Counted from the stretch's first letter, positions 11,314-22,241 are shown. The stretch is 64,000 nucleotides of DNA from Ascarosepion bandense (GCA_037127315.1 JBBBDQ010001124.1:1897501-1961500); one strand, 5' to 3'. Numbers and translations: made by a program. The notes: generated by a model from the sequence alone, not told the origin.

Positions 11314-12930
11314 AACTGACATTTCTGATTGTTTAGAATCATCATTCCAGTAATTAGATGTTTGTTCAAAATGATACATGAGATGATAAAATGCTTTTAA
11401 ATGTATTAGTCAGCTTCATGAATAGTTTCATTTCCAAAATCTTCCATATCAAAATCTAAATCGATATAAATAGCAGTTATTTGATCCATGAAAGATTTTA
11501 CAGAATCTAGCCACTTATAGCGTGTTTCTGTAGAGTGAAGAAGTATTTAGCATTTTGTATGTTTGTTTTGGCCTTTATTAACTACAAGGTAGCGTCAATT
11601 CTAGATTTGTACCAAAAACGTTTTTCTTTCAATTTATAAATATTGTTAGAATTTTAGTAATAAATCTCTTTGGTTTTAAAACAGGATATTTGTTGCTTTG
11701 GCCTTAACAGTGAATTTTCATTTAAAATATTTTAAAAAATAAATGGCAAAAAAAATGCATAAAATTTTCCAGTAGTAATTCCAGTTTGGATATAAATTAA
11801 TTTTCCTTTGTTTTTTTAATAGAATTTTTATTACTTCAGTAAATACTGAATTTTGATCTAAAATAATTTTAAAATTGAATGGCCAAATTTTACCCTTAAA
11901 ATTTTCCAGTGGTAATTCTAGTCTTAAATCCTGGATAGATATTATTATTTTTATAAAAATAGAATTTTCAGTTACAATAATTTTTAAAAAAATAAAAGAC
12001 AGAATTTACACATGAATTCTGCATAGTTTTGGAGTTAACATACAATTGTAACACATTTTTAGTTTAGTTCATTCAGTGCTAAATGAATAAATTATTTATA
12101 TATATTTTTAAAATTTTATCTTTGAAATTCTCTGATAACTTTAAAACAGAGGTTTTGTTATTTCAGGCAATACTGAATTTATATTTGAAATAATTTAAAA
12201 AACTGAAAGGCCAAATTTATGAATAAATCCATCAGGTTGGTTTGAACACCCACACTCAGTTAACACAATAGTTTTTCAGTCACAATAATGAATGAACAAA
12301 TATTAATATTTTTTAAATATCAATGGCAGAATTTTATCTTTGAAATTCTCTGATGAATTTAGAACAAAATTTTATTTATATATCTACCAATATATCGAAT
12401 TTACATTTGAAATAATTTTTAAGGAGGAATTTTACACATACAATCCACTTAGCTCATTAGGTTAAGTTAAGGACATGCTAAACTTTTAGGTCACACTAAG
12501 AATTTTCTTAGAAATTAAAAATTATTGCAAGAGAAGGCAGAAACCCTTTTGTGTTTTTAAATCAAATTGACTATATTTTGTTTTCTTTGATAATCTACTT
12601 TAATCACACATGAGAAATGTTTTCTAGCCAAATGGTACAAATTTCCTTAAAAATTCACCCAGCTAAATCTAAGATTTGGTTCTTTGCATTCAGGAATTAA
12701 TAATAATTTTTGTGTAAAATATAAAAAAATTATCTCTACCAAATCCATTCTCCTGTGGCAGACACAAAAACTTAGTAGAAATAGCAAGACATATTAACAG
12801 ACAGAAGGTTTTTATGACTTGACAATCACTGCATAAAATCTCAAATGGAAAATACATTTATTTACTGTTTACAATTACGGAAAAAGGTACAAACAAAATT
12901 TGCTTAAAATTTTCCTGATGTGCACTTACG
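11314..12930. other. AT-rich unassigned sequence
   Basis: Loosely repeated phrases (AATTTTAAAAT, GAATTTTTAT..CAGT) recur about every 150-200 bp, such as the motif ATCTTTGAAATTCTCTGAT near 12119 and 12337. No gene signal. Confidence 0.5.
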
Positions 12931-13821
12931 AAGGCAAAATAAGAATTTATGATAAAGGACCACAAGTAAAAATGGGTAAAAATTACAGCTCTGGACGATA
13001 AAAGAATTTATAAAAAATGACTAAAAGAGAAAATAATAAGTCAGTAAAAATTAAATGTGCAATCACCCTTAAAAAAACAAAAAACCTACTTACAAATTTC
13101 CCCACAGGCTTTTCAGGGACACAGTAGTCTCTTTTTTTTTTTTTTTTGAAAGTCCCTTTTTACACAAAAAATTTCTCAGAACTCCCTTTGTTTTAGATTG
13201 CCCAACCACAGAAGAATTTTCACTGAAACTTCTGTGGCTGTGCTGGTAACAGAACCTTTTAGATATTCTCTTGATGTAAATGCCTTCTTTGATGTTGACC
13301 TGCTTTCTTTCCTTTAAAAAGTCCTCTCCTCATATCTACTGTCCTGAACCTGATTTATTAAAAAAATTAGGCTCACCCCACTATTTAGGAGGTTATTAGA
13401 GTTTGTGACTGCATCTCTCATTGGTTATTATATCCAAAAAATAATTTTCCATAAACTAGAAATGGATTCTTCTCAAATTTTGGCAAGTTTTAACCACTGA
13501 GCCAAAAAGATATACATTTGTAAAAAATATCACACATACTACCTGATCTACATAAAAATACATTTATTTTAAAAGAATGTGTAATAAAAAAATCAACCTT
13601 GACATTTATACATTTAAACAAGGATAACATTTTTAAAATAATAAAAATAAATGAGATGTCAGTGTTATTTTTATTTTTATTTTGTTTAATTTAAATGACA
13701 ATTCATCTATTGCATACTGTATATATATATATATATGTATATTGTACCAATCAAGGGTAATTCAGAAACTCCATTAATTGACATGTAGTGAAAAGCAAAA
13801 TCCTCACATGAAATTTTCACT

Positions 13822-14155
13822 GTTTAATATTATTGATTCAATATTTATATGATTAATATTATTAATATTATTTAATATTATTGATTCAATATTTATATGA
13901 TTAATATTATTAATATTATTTAATATTATTGATTCAATATTTATATGATTAATATTATTAATATTATTTAATATTATTGATTCAATATTTATATGATTAA
14001 TATTATTAATATTATTTAATATTATTGATTCAATATTTATATGATTAATATTATTAATATTATTTAATATTATTGATTCAATATTTATATGATTAATATT
14101 ATTAATATTATTTAATATTATTGATTCAATATTTATATGATTAATATTCACAATA
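13822..14155. repeat. 48-bp minisatellite, seven units
   Basis: GATTCAATATTTATATG recurs at 13835, 13883, 13931, 13979, 14027, 14075 and 14123, an exact 48-bp period with almost no divergence. Because 48 is a multiple of three, an antisense frame stays open as a 16-residue repeat. I treat that as spurious. Confidence 0.95.
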
Positions 14156-14352
14156 TTCTGAATTAATATAGATGTGTATGTGTATGTGTGTGCACAAATA
14201 CACACATGTATATATATATATGTGTGCATGTTTATATGAGTATATTTGGTTTTGACCTCAGTTTGCACATGTAAATATACATACACGCTATATCTGATAT
14301 TGATGACTTTTACCCATAAATATAGCATAGCTTAAAACTATACTTTTGTCAT

Positions 14353-14353
14353 T

Positions 14354-14393
<40 letters not shown>

Positions 14394-14395
14394 GT
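14353..14395. repeat. (TA)n tract
   Basis: TA microsatellite at the edge of the hairpin that follows. Confidence 0.9.
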
Positions 14396-14598
14396 CATAT
14401 AATTATGAATTAAAAGTACATTGCGACATGGAAATTTCTGTTTTGTGATAGAATCTCGTCATCAGGCAATGTTGGATGTTGGTTGTGAAAATTTTTACAA
14501 CCAACATCCAACATTGCCTGATGACGAGATTCTATCTCACAACACACAAATTTCTGTGTCGCAATGTACTTTTAATTCATAATTACATGATTATATTA
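14391..14598. mobile_element. Long hairpin with a hammerhead-like motif in each arm
   Basis: Two arms of roughly 95-100 bp around a spacer of only a few bases. On the plus strand the right arm (14511-14567) reads ACATTGC, CTGATGAC, a GAGAT/ATCTC stem, ACAAC, an ACACA/TGTGT stem, GTC, GCAATGT. That is the hammerhead order with a 7-bp stem I, but the invariant GAAA is ACAA. The left arm carries the same on the minus strand. Probably derived from inverted hammerhead-bearing terminal repeats, as in Penelope-like elements; now likely inactive. Confidence 0.65.
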
Positions 14599-14599
14599 T

Positions 14600-15299
14600 A
14601 CTCTAAAATATTTATTGTATTGAGCACTGTTTATAAAAAATAAATGCTAGGGAACTCAAAATTGTAAAACCATGGGCCCTCTTTACCTGGATTTATATAT
14701 ATATATAACAGAAGTGATTGGTTATCCCAATGGCTTTCCATACTTAATACTTCTTGCTCCCACTCTTGTGTGGTCATGTGAGACGCCACAAGCTGTACTG
14801 CGATTTTCGCTTCCAGCATGCACGCATGTTTTTGCCAATCCTCCACACAAACAAAATAGACGACTACTACTAGCGTTCATCCATGAACTGCCCATTACAA
14901 CCAACACTACTTTCATCTTTGATAACAGCTGATGTAAGCCGAAAGCTCAGAAAGGATTAATAAAATCTTCCCTGTTGGTCGTTTTTAACAAAACATTTTT
15001 AAATGAAAGATTGCTGTCCAAATATTCATATCCTGATATGATAAGCACCGAACGATTGCTGAAAAACGCATGAAACTTAGAGTCGTGCATAAAACGTAGG
15101 ACATCATGTATATTTATTAATATATATTCTTGGTCTGTTATACAGCATTGAGCACTGTTCCATTCATACCTGATCAATATTTATATATGGATGTGAATAT
15201 ATGTGTATACGCACATATATATTTATTTATCTCTTTACTTATATACATATTTTTGTCTATAGAAATGGTCATTAAAAGTGAAAAAACATTGCTTATCAT
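14600..15299. other. Unassigned, possible retroelement 3' sequence
   Basis: Near 14930-14975 the phrase AGCTGATGTAAGCCGAAAGC then GGATTAATAAAATCTT resembles a retroelement terminal region containing a hammerhead-like core, but helices do not form convincingly. Frames of up to about 90 residues lie on both strands and match nothing I know. Confidence 0.35.
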
Positions 15300-15690
15300 A
15301 TTATCAGTATCTATCTGGAATAGGCAGCGTCTCACATAAAATAGCTGACAAATTAAGCAAAATCTTAACACCACTTCTCGGCGCAATAAGTCCGTTACAT
15401 ATAAAAAAACTCTGGTGACCTTTTGAACAAACTAAAAAACATAGACATAAAAAACAAACACATGGCAAGTCTAGACATAAAATCTTTATACACAAATATT
15501 CCGATAGATAAATGCTTAAATCAATTAAAAACACTCTTAACAAAAACAAAAATAAAATTACACAGAAAATCATAAAACTATGCAATCTAATTACTAAGCA
15601 ATGTTTTTTTCACTTTTAATGACCATTTCTTTAGACAAAAATTTGGTTTACCAATGGGATCACCTCTCAGCAGTGTTCTCACTTGTTTTT
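15300..15690 (+). pseudogene. Penelope-like element reverse transcriptase fragment
   Basis: Three short frames read in order: GIGSVSHKIADKLSKIL and onward (from about 15316), then MASLDIKSLYTNIPIDKCL from 15462, then FNDHFFRQKFGLPMGSPLSS ending near 15674. The DIKSLYTNIP and GLPMGSPLS blocks are the hallmark of Penelope-like and other telomerase-related RTs, distinct from the LINE RTs elsewhere in this window. Frameshifts separate the frames, the YxDD catalytic box is missing, and a (TA)n tract truncates the 3' side at about 15690. Such elements often carry hammerhead ribozymes in terminal repeats, and a hammerhead-like hairpin lies 700 bp upstream. Confidence 0.75.
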
Positions 15691-16640
15691 ATATATATAT
15701 ATATATATATATGTCCCAGCACTTCACCTTAATAAAAACAAACTTTTTCCATCAAAATGTTTATAGTGTTATTTAGAGACAAAATCAAAGTGTTTTTTAA
15801 TTATTTTCTTTGATTTTTTTAATTCCTTCTAACTTGTTTGAAATTTTGGTAAAAAATATTGTTTTAATTTTAGTTAGCAGGTAACCAAATCATTATGAGA
15901 GTTTACAATGGAAAACGTATTATTATATAACTCAGTTTTTTTCCGGTGACAAACACATTAATTTGGAAATTCTTGCAATAATCAAATAATTGTCAGGTTT
16001 TAATAAATTAATTTTAAGAAATCTTGGTAAAAATATTCTTTTTTACATCTGTTGCCTTTCACGCTACATAAATTTATGAAATTTTAAGAAATTTAATTTT
16101 GTTGGGAAAATTGGTTTTGTTAGTTAAACGCAGGACTCATTAGGGAATGTAAATCATCTATTATTTTCTTGAAAAATTTTACTTTTATTTCCAAAAATCT
16201 GCTCCCAATAACAAAATAAGAACTGTAATAAAACTGTGATATTATTTCATTTGATAAGCTTTTAATTGCTTGAATAAATAATATAAATTAAGAACTTTAT
16301 ATACTGAATAAAAATTTTAAAATAATTGCTTTTATTTTTTTTAATTATAATAATTTATAAAGTTTCAAAAATATTTTTAAAATACTTCAAAGATTTGCTG
16401 TGGTTAGTTTAAAAACTTATTAAGCAAAAATTATATTTACTAATCAAAAATAAAAAGTTTAATACAAATTGTTGTACCTTCCTATTTTTAAACTAATATT
16501 AAAGGGTTTTTTCTTTGTCTTTTTGAATTTTTTTTGTATAGTAATTTCTATGTGTAAATTAAAAGATCATGTGTTTCAGGGTTTCTTCCCTTTACAGAAA
16601 AAAATTTGTACAATTATGTTGCTTGTGATCGCTATACACT
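15691..16640. other. AT-rich unassigned sequence
   Basis: Opens with a (TA)n tract. No coding or repeat signal that I recognise. Confidence 0.5.
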
Positions 16641-16651
16641 TATCTTATCTT

Positions 16652-16701
16652 GCATCTGCCAAATCTGTCAACACGTATGTGTTGACAGATTTGGCAGATG
16701 C
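16652..16701. repeat. Perfect 23-bp palindrome with 4-nt loop
   Basis: The left arm GCATCTGCCAAATCTGTC continues as AACAC (16652-16674). The right arm is its exact complement (16679-16701), around GTAT. Surrounding sequence is not inverted. Confidence 0.9.
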
Positions 16702-16709
16702 GTAAGAAT

Positions 16710-17127
16710 TGGTAAGAAGGTTGAACTCTATGTTTAAAAAATAGTTTTATTCTAATTTTCATGCTATAAACAAGTAATACTTGTGTAAATCAGATTAGTT
16801 TAATATTAAATTTGCTAACTTTCCAGAAATCATGTGTCACAGATGTATATTCTATTTTTGCTAGATTTTTAAAACCAACAATTAGCTTTTATTTACAAAT
16901 GTGTTGGTCGCTTAAAAATAGCCCAAAAATTGAAAGTTTAAAAAATCTCAAAAGTTTAGATTGAAATAAATATGATTTAAATTTGAAATACATCAGAGTA
17001 TTTTGCTTACTGGAAATAGTAAATTTCATAATTCAACTTTCAATTAAAACTAAAATAAAAGTTTCAAGAAAACATTTTTATTTTTAAAAATTCAATTTAA
17101 AATTTAGATATTGAAAATGAGGGAAAG

Positions 17128-17179
<52 letters not shown>

Positions 17180-17340
17180 TATAATATACTTGTAATTCTA
17201 TAATGTTATATATATTGTTTAACGTAAACTGTATTTTTATTATGAAATGAGTTATTTTAATATAACTGTGTACTGTCATTTAATTATGACTAAAATCTAA
17301 CTAATTATATATATATATATATATATATATAATAAATTTT
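16710..17340. other. AT-rich sequence with two (TA)n tracts
   Basis: TA microsatellites lie at about 17133-17172 and 17307-17330. Nothing else recognised. Confidence 0.6.
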
Positions 17341-17368
17341 ATTTTAGAACATGTACAAATTTTTTTGT

Positions 17369-17430
17369 CCACTACAAAGTGTACATTTTGTTTCGACATT
17401 GAAATTACAATGTCTCATCAGGCAGTGTGG
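17369..17430 (-). ncRNA. Hammerhead ribozyme motif (antisense, SINE-independent)
   Basis: On the minus strand: stem I 5' strand ending CTGC, core CTGATGAG (17421-17414), stem II ACATTG/CAATGT with a 6-nt loop (17413-17396), core CGAAAC (17395-17390), stem III ACAAA/TTTGT, cleavage triplet GTA (17375-17373), and a 3' stem I strand GTGG giving four pairs including two G-U. All invariant core bases are present. Stem I is the weak point. Stem II differs wholly from the SINE-linked ribozymes, so this is a separate lineage. Confidence 0.75.
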
Positions 17431-18500
17431 AAAGGAATGGAAAGCCTCTTTTCTTATATTTGGTCAGTTGTGTGTGGGATGTTGGTGGGGGTTAATGATA
17501 AGGGAATAAGTCTTGTAAATTGTCTGTTAGAATTTTGCAAAAGTGGGGTGGGTAGCAAATATAGTTGATTAATGATTGTGTTGGAAATTTTGTAGACAGA
17601 TTTAACATTAGACGTTGGGGTATAGGTTCTGTGACCTCATGGCTAGACTTTATTCTTTGGGTTTATTAGAGGAGGAGGAGAGTAAGGAAGTGTAAAGGGT
17701 GGGGGAGGGATGTTATTAGACTGATTTTTAATGTTCAGTTGTACAACTATAGAATATTTTTGTATTTAATCACAGTTTTTATAATTAACCTAATTTTGTA
17801 TATTTAACCTTAATTTTAAATTTAGGAAATCACTTTTTTCTATAAAATTTTAAATTAGATCACAGTTTGTGGTGTGTAATAGGTAAAATTTGATGCGAGA
17901 GTGTTGTTAATACTAAAAAGGTTTATCGTCTGTAAAGGGTTCTAGCTTTGGCTTTTGTAAGATTTTTTTAGCTTGAGTGTAAGATTAGTTCTTTAATGTG
18001 TTTGCAGTTTACTGTGGTTTCATGCCTCTGGTTTAAAAGTTTGTTACTATTCATGGATTTAATGATTTCAATGATTTTCTATTTAACTTTAGGTGTTTTA
18101 TTTTCGTTTTTAACTTCCAAAAGTATTTGGAAAGAGACGTCATGTTTTGTTTTTCTTTGTTATTGAAGAATGAGAGGTGATTGTAAAAGCGCTTTTTAAA
18201 TACATTCTAAATGAAAATAGAATGGTTCTTTTGTTATTATTACTTTGCAAAATTTTACAAGGCAGCCAGGAAGCCTTTGCTTTGGCCATCCAATAAGAAG
18301 AGGAGACTAGCATGGGGAAGAGAACACAAAAACTGGATATCAGAACAGTTCATTTGATGCATATGTTATTGTGCAGTATTAATAAAGAACTATTCTATTT
18401 TCATTTAGAATTATCCACTTGGCAATAAATACTAAAAATAGTATGAAATACATAATTTCTTTTAAAAAACTGGGGTGGCCTAATAATTATGGCTGATAGT
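17431..18500. other. Unassigned spacer
   Basis: GT-rich stretches and closed frames. No recognised element. Confidence 0.5.
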
Positions 18501-18518
18501 GTGTATATGCATGGTCAT

Positions 18519-18562
18519 CTGCAGACTGTACTGTTTTACTGTCTCACAGCTCATCAGTATAT
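18519..18562 (-). ncRNA. Degenerate SINE G hammerhead (headless)
   Basis: The minus strand reads CTGATGAG, stem II CTGT/ACAG, then TAAAAC instead of CGAAAC, and a disrupted stem III. The G of GAAA is lost, so it is presumably inactive. No tRNA-like head is present. Confidence 0.7.
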
Positions 18563-18836
18563 ATAGGGTGTCAGTAACGTCACTGTAGAGTTACTTACAA
18601 TAACAGTTAAAACAATACAATTAATCCACAGTCCAGAAATTTATTATTAAAATGCTTCTGGTTAATTCTTTTTCATAACAATAAAATACTCCTGTAAACA
18701 ATAGTAAATTAATTACCAGTACTGTTTGAACTACAAGACACCATCTTCAGTGCATTCCCTACAATATGATTCTGATTTGCTTTTTTAATATAAGTAACCG
18801 TATATGACTATATTGCTACCCTATATATATATATCT

Positions 18837-18971
18837 ACCAAGCACCCATAACTCAGAGGTAGAATCGTTGACTGACACCAATTCGGTTGGATTTTGATCC
18901 TTGGTAAAAACAATCAAACATCTAACCATAATGATGTGCTGTGATACAGTGAAACAGATCTGTCTGTGGAT

Positions 18972-18974
<3 letters not shown>
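18837..18974 (+). mobile_element. SINE G copy (tRNA-like head plus decayed hammerhead)
   Basis: The head has GCACCCATAACTCAGAGGTAG (A box region) and GGATTTTGATCC (B box region), then a linker and the ribozyme segment at 18926-18969. That segment reads ATGATGTG instead of CTGATGAG while keeping GAAAC, stem II and the GTC site. (TA)n tracts lie on both sides. Likely catalytically dead. Confidence 0.85.

Positions 18975-18976
<2 letters not shown>

Positions 18977-19006
<30 letters not shown>
18977..19006. repeat. (TA)n tail of SINE G
   Basis: TA run immediately 3' of the SINE copy. Confidence 0.9.
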
Positions 19007-19011
<5 letters not shown>

Positions 19012-19058
19012 TACAAATAGAAATAGGGGTTGTTCCAATGAAAGAAATTGGTATAGAA

Positions 19059-19290
19059 GAAAAAAGTGTGACAAGCCATGAACATTTTGTTTAAAGTGTA
19101 GATTTATTATTTTTATGATAATTAATATTACTTGTTTTTTGTATGATATATTAAAAGTCCATAATGGTATTTGTGTCCATACCATTATGGGCACTTAATA
19201 TATCATAAAAAATGCAAGTAATATTAATAATAATAACAGCAATAAATCTATACTTTAAACAAAATGCTTATGGCTTCTCGCACTTTTTTA
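19059..19290. mobile_element. Foldback element, about 110-bp arms
   Basis: The left arm (19059-19169) and right arm (19180-19290) are imperfect inverted copies around a 10-nt spacer (ATAATGGTA/TACCATTAT at the centre). Both arms carry AATAAATCTACACTTTAAAC or a close variant. No coding capacity. Confidence 0.85.
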
Positions 19291-19340
19291 TATATATACC
19301 CACTGTATATATATGTGCGTTTTTTTGTGTTTATGGTGGC

Positions 19341-19342
<2 letters not shown>

Positions 19343-19365
<23 letters not shown>
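19343..19365. repeat. (TA)n tail of LINE F
   Basis: TA tract at the 3' end of the antisense LINE that follows. Confidence 0.85.
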
Positions 19366-19366
<1 letters not shown>

Positions 19367-19371
<5 letters not shown>

Positions 19372-20300
19372 ACTCTCCCGTCGATCTCGACGTATGAGGT
19401 TCCGACAACTCTGACTTCATCCATGCTTCAGCCTCTGATGACATCTAAGTCCAGCAAGGGACTTACAAATCAATCCACACAGAGTGCAAGTGTGCTGGTT
19501 ATGGGATGTACTTGCAGGTACCAATACAGCCCGCTTGACTCTCTCTCGTTTCTGACTCAAATGATTCAGACTGTTAGCCTTGAAACGCTGAAGACCATCA
19601 AAACAACATGCCTTCCACTCCATTCGATCAGAGACTCTGCTCTCAAGATTGTTGTGAGGCAGATTGAGAGCAATCAAATTACTCCTGATCTTATCCTTGT
19701 ACCTCAGTAAAGGCCGTCCAACATTTCTCCTACCGCTCTCCAATTGACTGTACATCATGATTTTTGGTATCCTTTCCTCGGTCATCCTCAATACATGTCC
19801 AGTCCAACGTAGTTGGAACTGAATGAGGAATGGCTCTATTCCAGAAATATTACATTTTCTAAAGAGGTCAACGTTGGGCATCTTGTCTCGAATGCTAAGA
19901 CCACAGATTGACCGCAAACAGTGTTTGTGAAATACATCCAGCTGACGGATGTGCCGTCTATAAGGAGTCCAAGACTCAGAGCCATACAGGAGGATGGAGA
20001 GAATAATAGCTCGATAAACCACAATTTTCGTATCCAATCGGATCCCACGTTCATCCCACAGGCGATGGCGCAATTTCCCAAAGGCATATGTAGCCCTCGC
20101 AATCCTGTTGACAATTTCGTCATCCAATGAACCATCATGATTCACCTTGCTGCCCAAGTAGGGAAAACACTTTGTATACTTAACGGCTTGACCATCCACC
20201 TTCAGTTGTCTTTCTGGAAAACGATATTCAGGTGGCTCTGTCCTCACTCCCGCAACTTGCTTTGGAGGTATATATGGTTGATGCACCACCTCTGTCTTTT
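19367..20300 (-). pseudogene. LINE F C-terminal region with CCHH finger (longest open coding stretch)
   Basis: An uninterrupted antisense frame of about 290 residues ends at 19417. From its N-terminal side it shows FPYLGSKVNHDGSLDDEI, then VVYRAIILSILLYGSESWT, RWTGHVLRMTEERIPKIM, GRRNVGRPLLRYKDKIR and DRMEWKACC. At the C-terminus is a zinc finger CTLC-x12-H-x4-H. These are the post-RT and C-terminal blocks of a non-LTR retrotransposon; the catalytic RT core is missing. The 5' truncation and the 3' tail both lie in TA/GTATA repeats. No frameshift suggests a fairly young insertion. The clade is not determined. Confidence 0.85.
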
Positions 20301-20436
20301 TAATGTATGTATATATATGTGTGTATATGTGTATATGTATATATATATATATGTATGTGTGCGGAGGATAAATTCCGGGTTGGTGTCTGGCACGCAATAA
20401 CTCACCTTATGGGCAGGTAGTTGCTCTTTAGCCTTG

Positions 20437-20632
20437 GATATATATATATATATATATATATAGTCATCCGCAGACAGATCTGTTTTGCTGTATCACAACT
20501 CATCAGTACGGTTAGACAGCCGATATATATATATGTATATATAGCCATATATATATATATATATATATATGCCATATATATATATATATATATACCTGGA
20601 ATTATATATGTATATATAAATATGTATATATG
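20437..20632. repeat. (TA)n / GTATA-rich low complexity
   Basis: TA and TATAC runs on either side of a ribozyme fragment. Short tyrosine/isoleucine frames here are artefacts. Confidence 0.85.
20468..20511 (-). ncRNA. Headless SINE G hammerhead embedded in (TA)n
   Basis: On the minus strand: CCGTA, CTGATGAG, stem II TTGT/ACAG (one G-U), CAAAAC in place of CGAAAC, AGATCTGTC, TGCGG. Everything is intact except one core G-to-A change expected to abolish cleavage. The recognisable unit (20461-20523) starts inside the linker and is bordered by TA repeats on both sides. Confidence 0.8.
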
Positions 20633-20639
20633 TATTAAT

Positions 20640-21440
20640 TCTTAAGAAAAAAATGTTCTGTCTCCACCCCACCAAAAAAACAAACAAATAACATTCTCTC
20701 CATCATCAAATAATTTTGCCGTTTTACTTAGAAAATTAGAAAATTTTATTTCTACTGTATCAAGAGTTTTTGATTTCACATATCTCTATATGAAATAATT
20801 GTCACCCACACCTAAACATTATATATATGCGTGAACGATTCTGCTATAATTATATTATTCAGTCGATAACTCTTAATTTAATTCCTGACCCTTGACAATA
20901 CCTTCTATTTTCATTCAGTTTCTATTCTCAATAAATCGACTGATTGAAAAAAATAAATTTCATGTTTATTTTATATTTCTCAATATAAGATGAACATTTA
21001 AATTAACATTCAAATCTTGTGCCATGTCTAATGCCCGGGTAGAGGCATCAAGTGAAATTCAATATGAACAGTTAGTGGAATTGGATAATTTATAGTAAAT
21101 GGTTGTCCTTCAAATACATTTGTACGCCTTATAGTCTGGCCTATACAATAATCATAAAATATCTTGTTTCCTTACTATCAAAAATATTTTGTCTATGATT
21201 GCGGAAAAATCACTGTAGTTAAGAAACAGACTGGTGGACAACCAGTAAATTGAGATGGTTTCAATAAGAAATGTTGAAATATTGCCTATGCCTAGTATGT
21301 TCAGATACAGTCAGCATTAAAAATACAACCAGGATTATCATTTCATTTTATTCTACCAATTGCCAGAATTTCTCACATCACTATACATATTATCATTAGA
21401 GAGAATGAAACTTTTGATGAATATGTTTAATAAATAGTAC
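20640..21440. other. Unassigned spacer
   Basis: AT-rich, frames closed, no repeat family recognised. Confidence 0.5.
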
Positions 21441-21449
21441 TTGTTATAT

Positions 21450-21960
21450 TTCACAGTGCATTTCTATAGTAAAAATCGTTTGCAATGTATTTTTATAATA
21501 AAATGCTTAGCAATTTATTTTTATAGTAAAATCATTTGCAATGTATTTTTATAAAATCTTTTGCAATTCCTTTTTTCACAGAAAAATCCCTTGCAATACA
21601 TTTTTATAATAAAATCCTTAGCAATTTATTTTTATAGTAAAATCATTTTCAATGTATGTTTATAATAAAATCCTTTGAAATTCATTTTTATATTAAAATC
21701 CTTTGCAATGCATGTTTATAAAAAATCCTTAGCAATTCATTTTTTTATAATAAAATCCTTTGAAATTCATTTTTATATTAAAATCATTTGCAATGCATTT
21801 TTATAAAAAAATCCTTAGCAAATCATTTTTGTAGTAAAATCATTTGCAAGGCATTTTTATAGAAAAACATTTTCAGCACATTTTCATAGTAAAATCATTT
21901 ATAATACTTTTTATATATTATAAAAATACATTGCAAATGACTTTTGTTTGAAATCCTTTG
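21450..21960. repeat. Degenerate minisatellite, roughly 28-38 bp units
   Basis: TTTGCAATGTATTTTTATAATAAAATC-like units recur about 14 times with substitutions and small gaps. The unit resembles the tail of SINE B (CATTTTTATAGTAAAA), so it may have grown from one. Confidence 0.8.
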
Positions 21961-22241
21961 CAAAGAATATTCTTTAACTTTTCTCTCCTTTAATTTCACT
22001 CAGTGGTCTCCTTTTTGTTTTTTAAATACTTAACTACACCCAGTATAATGCTTGAGAGTCAATCAAGGTAGAGGGCTACTGTTAAAATATTTGTAATGAA
22101 TATGATGTGTAAAATGAATAAAAAATGGAAATAGGATAGAAGAGAAGATGGATCCATCACATGGAGACGTTAAGGTGGTAGTGATCAGGGAAGCATTCAC
22201 ACAGATGTCTGTTCTACAAAATAGAAGTTCTCATGAAAAGT
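21961..22241. other. Unassigned spacer
   Basis: No recognised feature. Confidence 0.4.

Larger units (their letters stand above)
9704..13668. mobile_element. Block bounded by 20-bp inverted repeat, with duplicated halves
   Basis: ATAACACTGACATCTCATTT at 9704-9723 is exactly inverted at 13649-13668. Inside, about 720 bp at 9835-10555 recurs in direct orientation at 12985-13645, roughly 80 percent alike by eye. The 11.3-12.9 kb middle is very AT-rich with no coding signal. It may be a decayed non-autonomous DNA transposon or a segmental duplication. No clear target duplication is visible, so the transposon reading is tentative. Confidence 0.45.

Noticed and set aside
13804..14328. 174-codon antisense frame with 16-residue repeats
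   Set aside because: Produced by the 48-bp AT minisatellite; composition only Ile/Asn/His/Ser, no start context or homology.
14925..14975. Hammerhead at CTGATGTAAGCCGAAAGC
   Set aside because: CTGATGT lacks the invariant A of CUGANGA and no stem I or III can be drawn.
19417..20397. Full 326-codon frame as one protein
   Set aside because: The first 30-odd codons are TATAC-repeat translation (YIYIHIHIYTH); only the part from about 20293 onward is LINE-derived.
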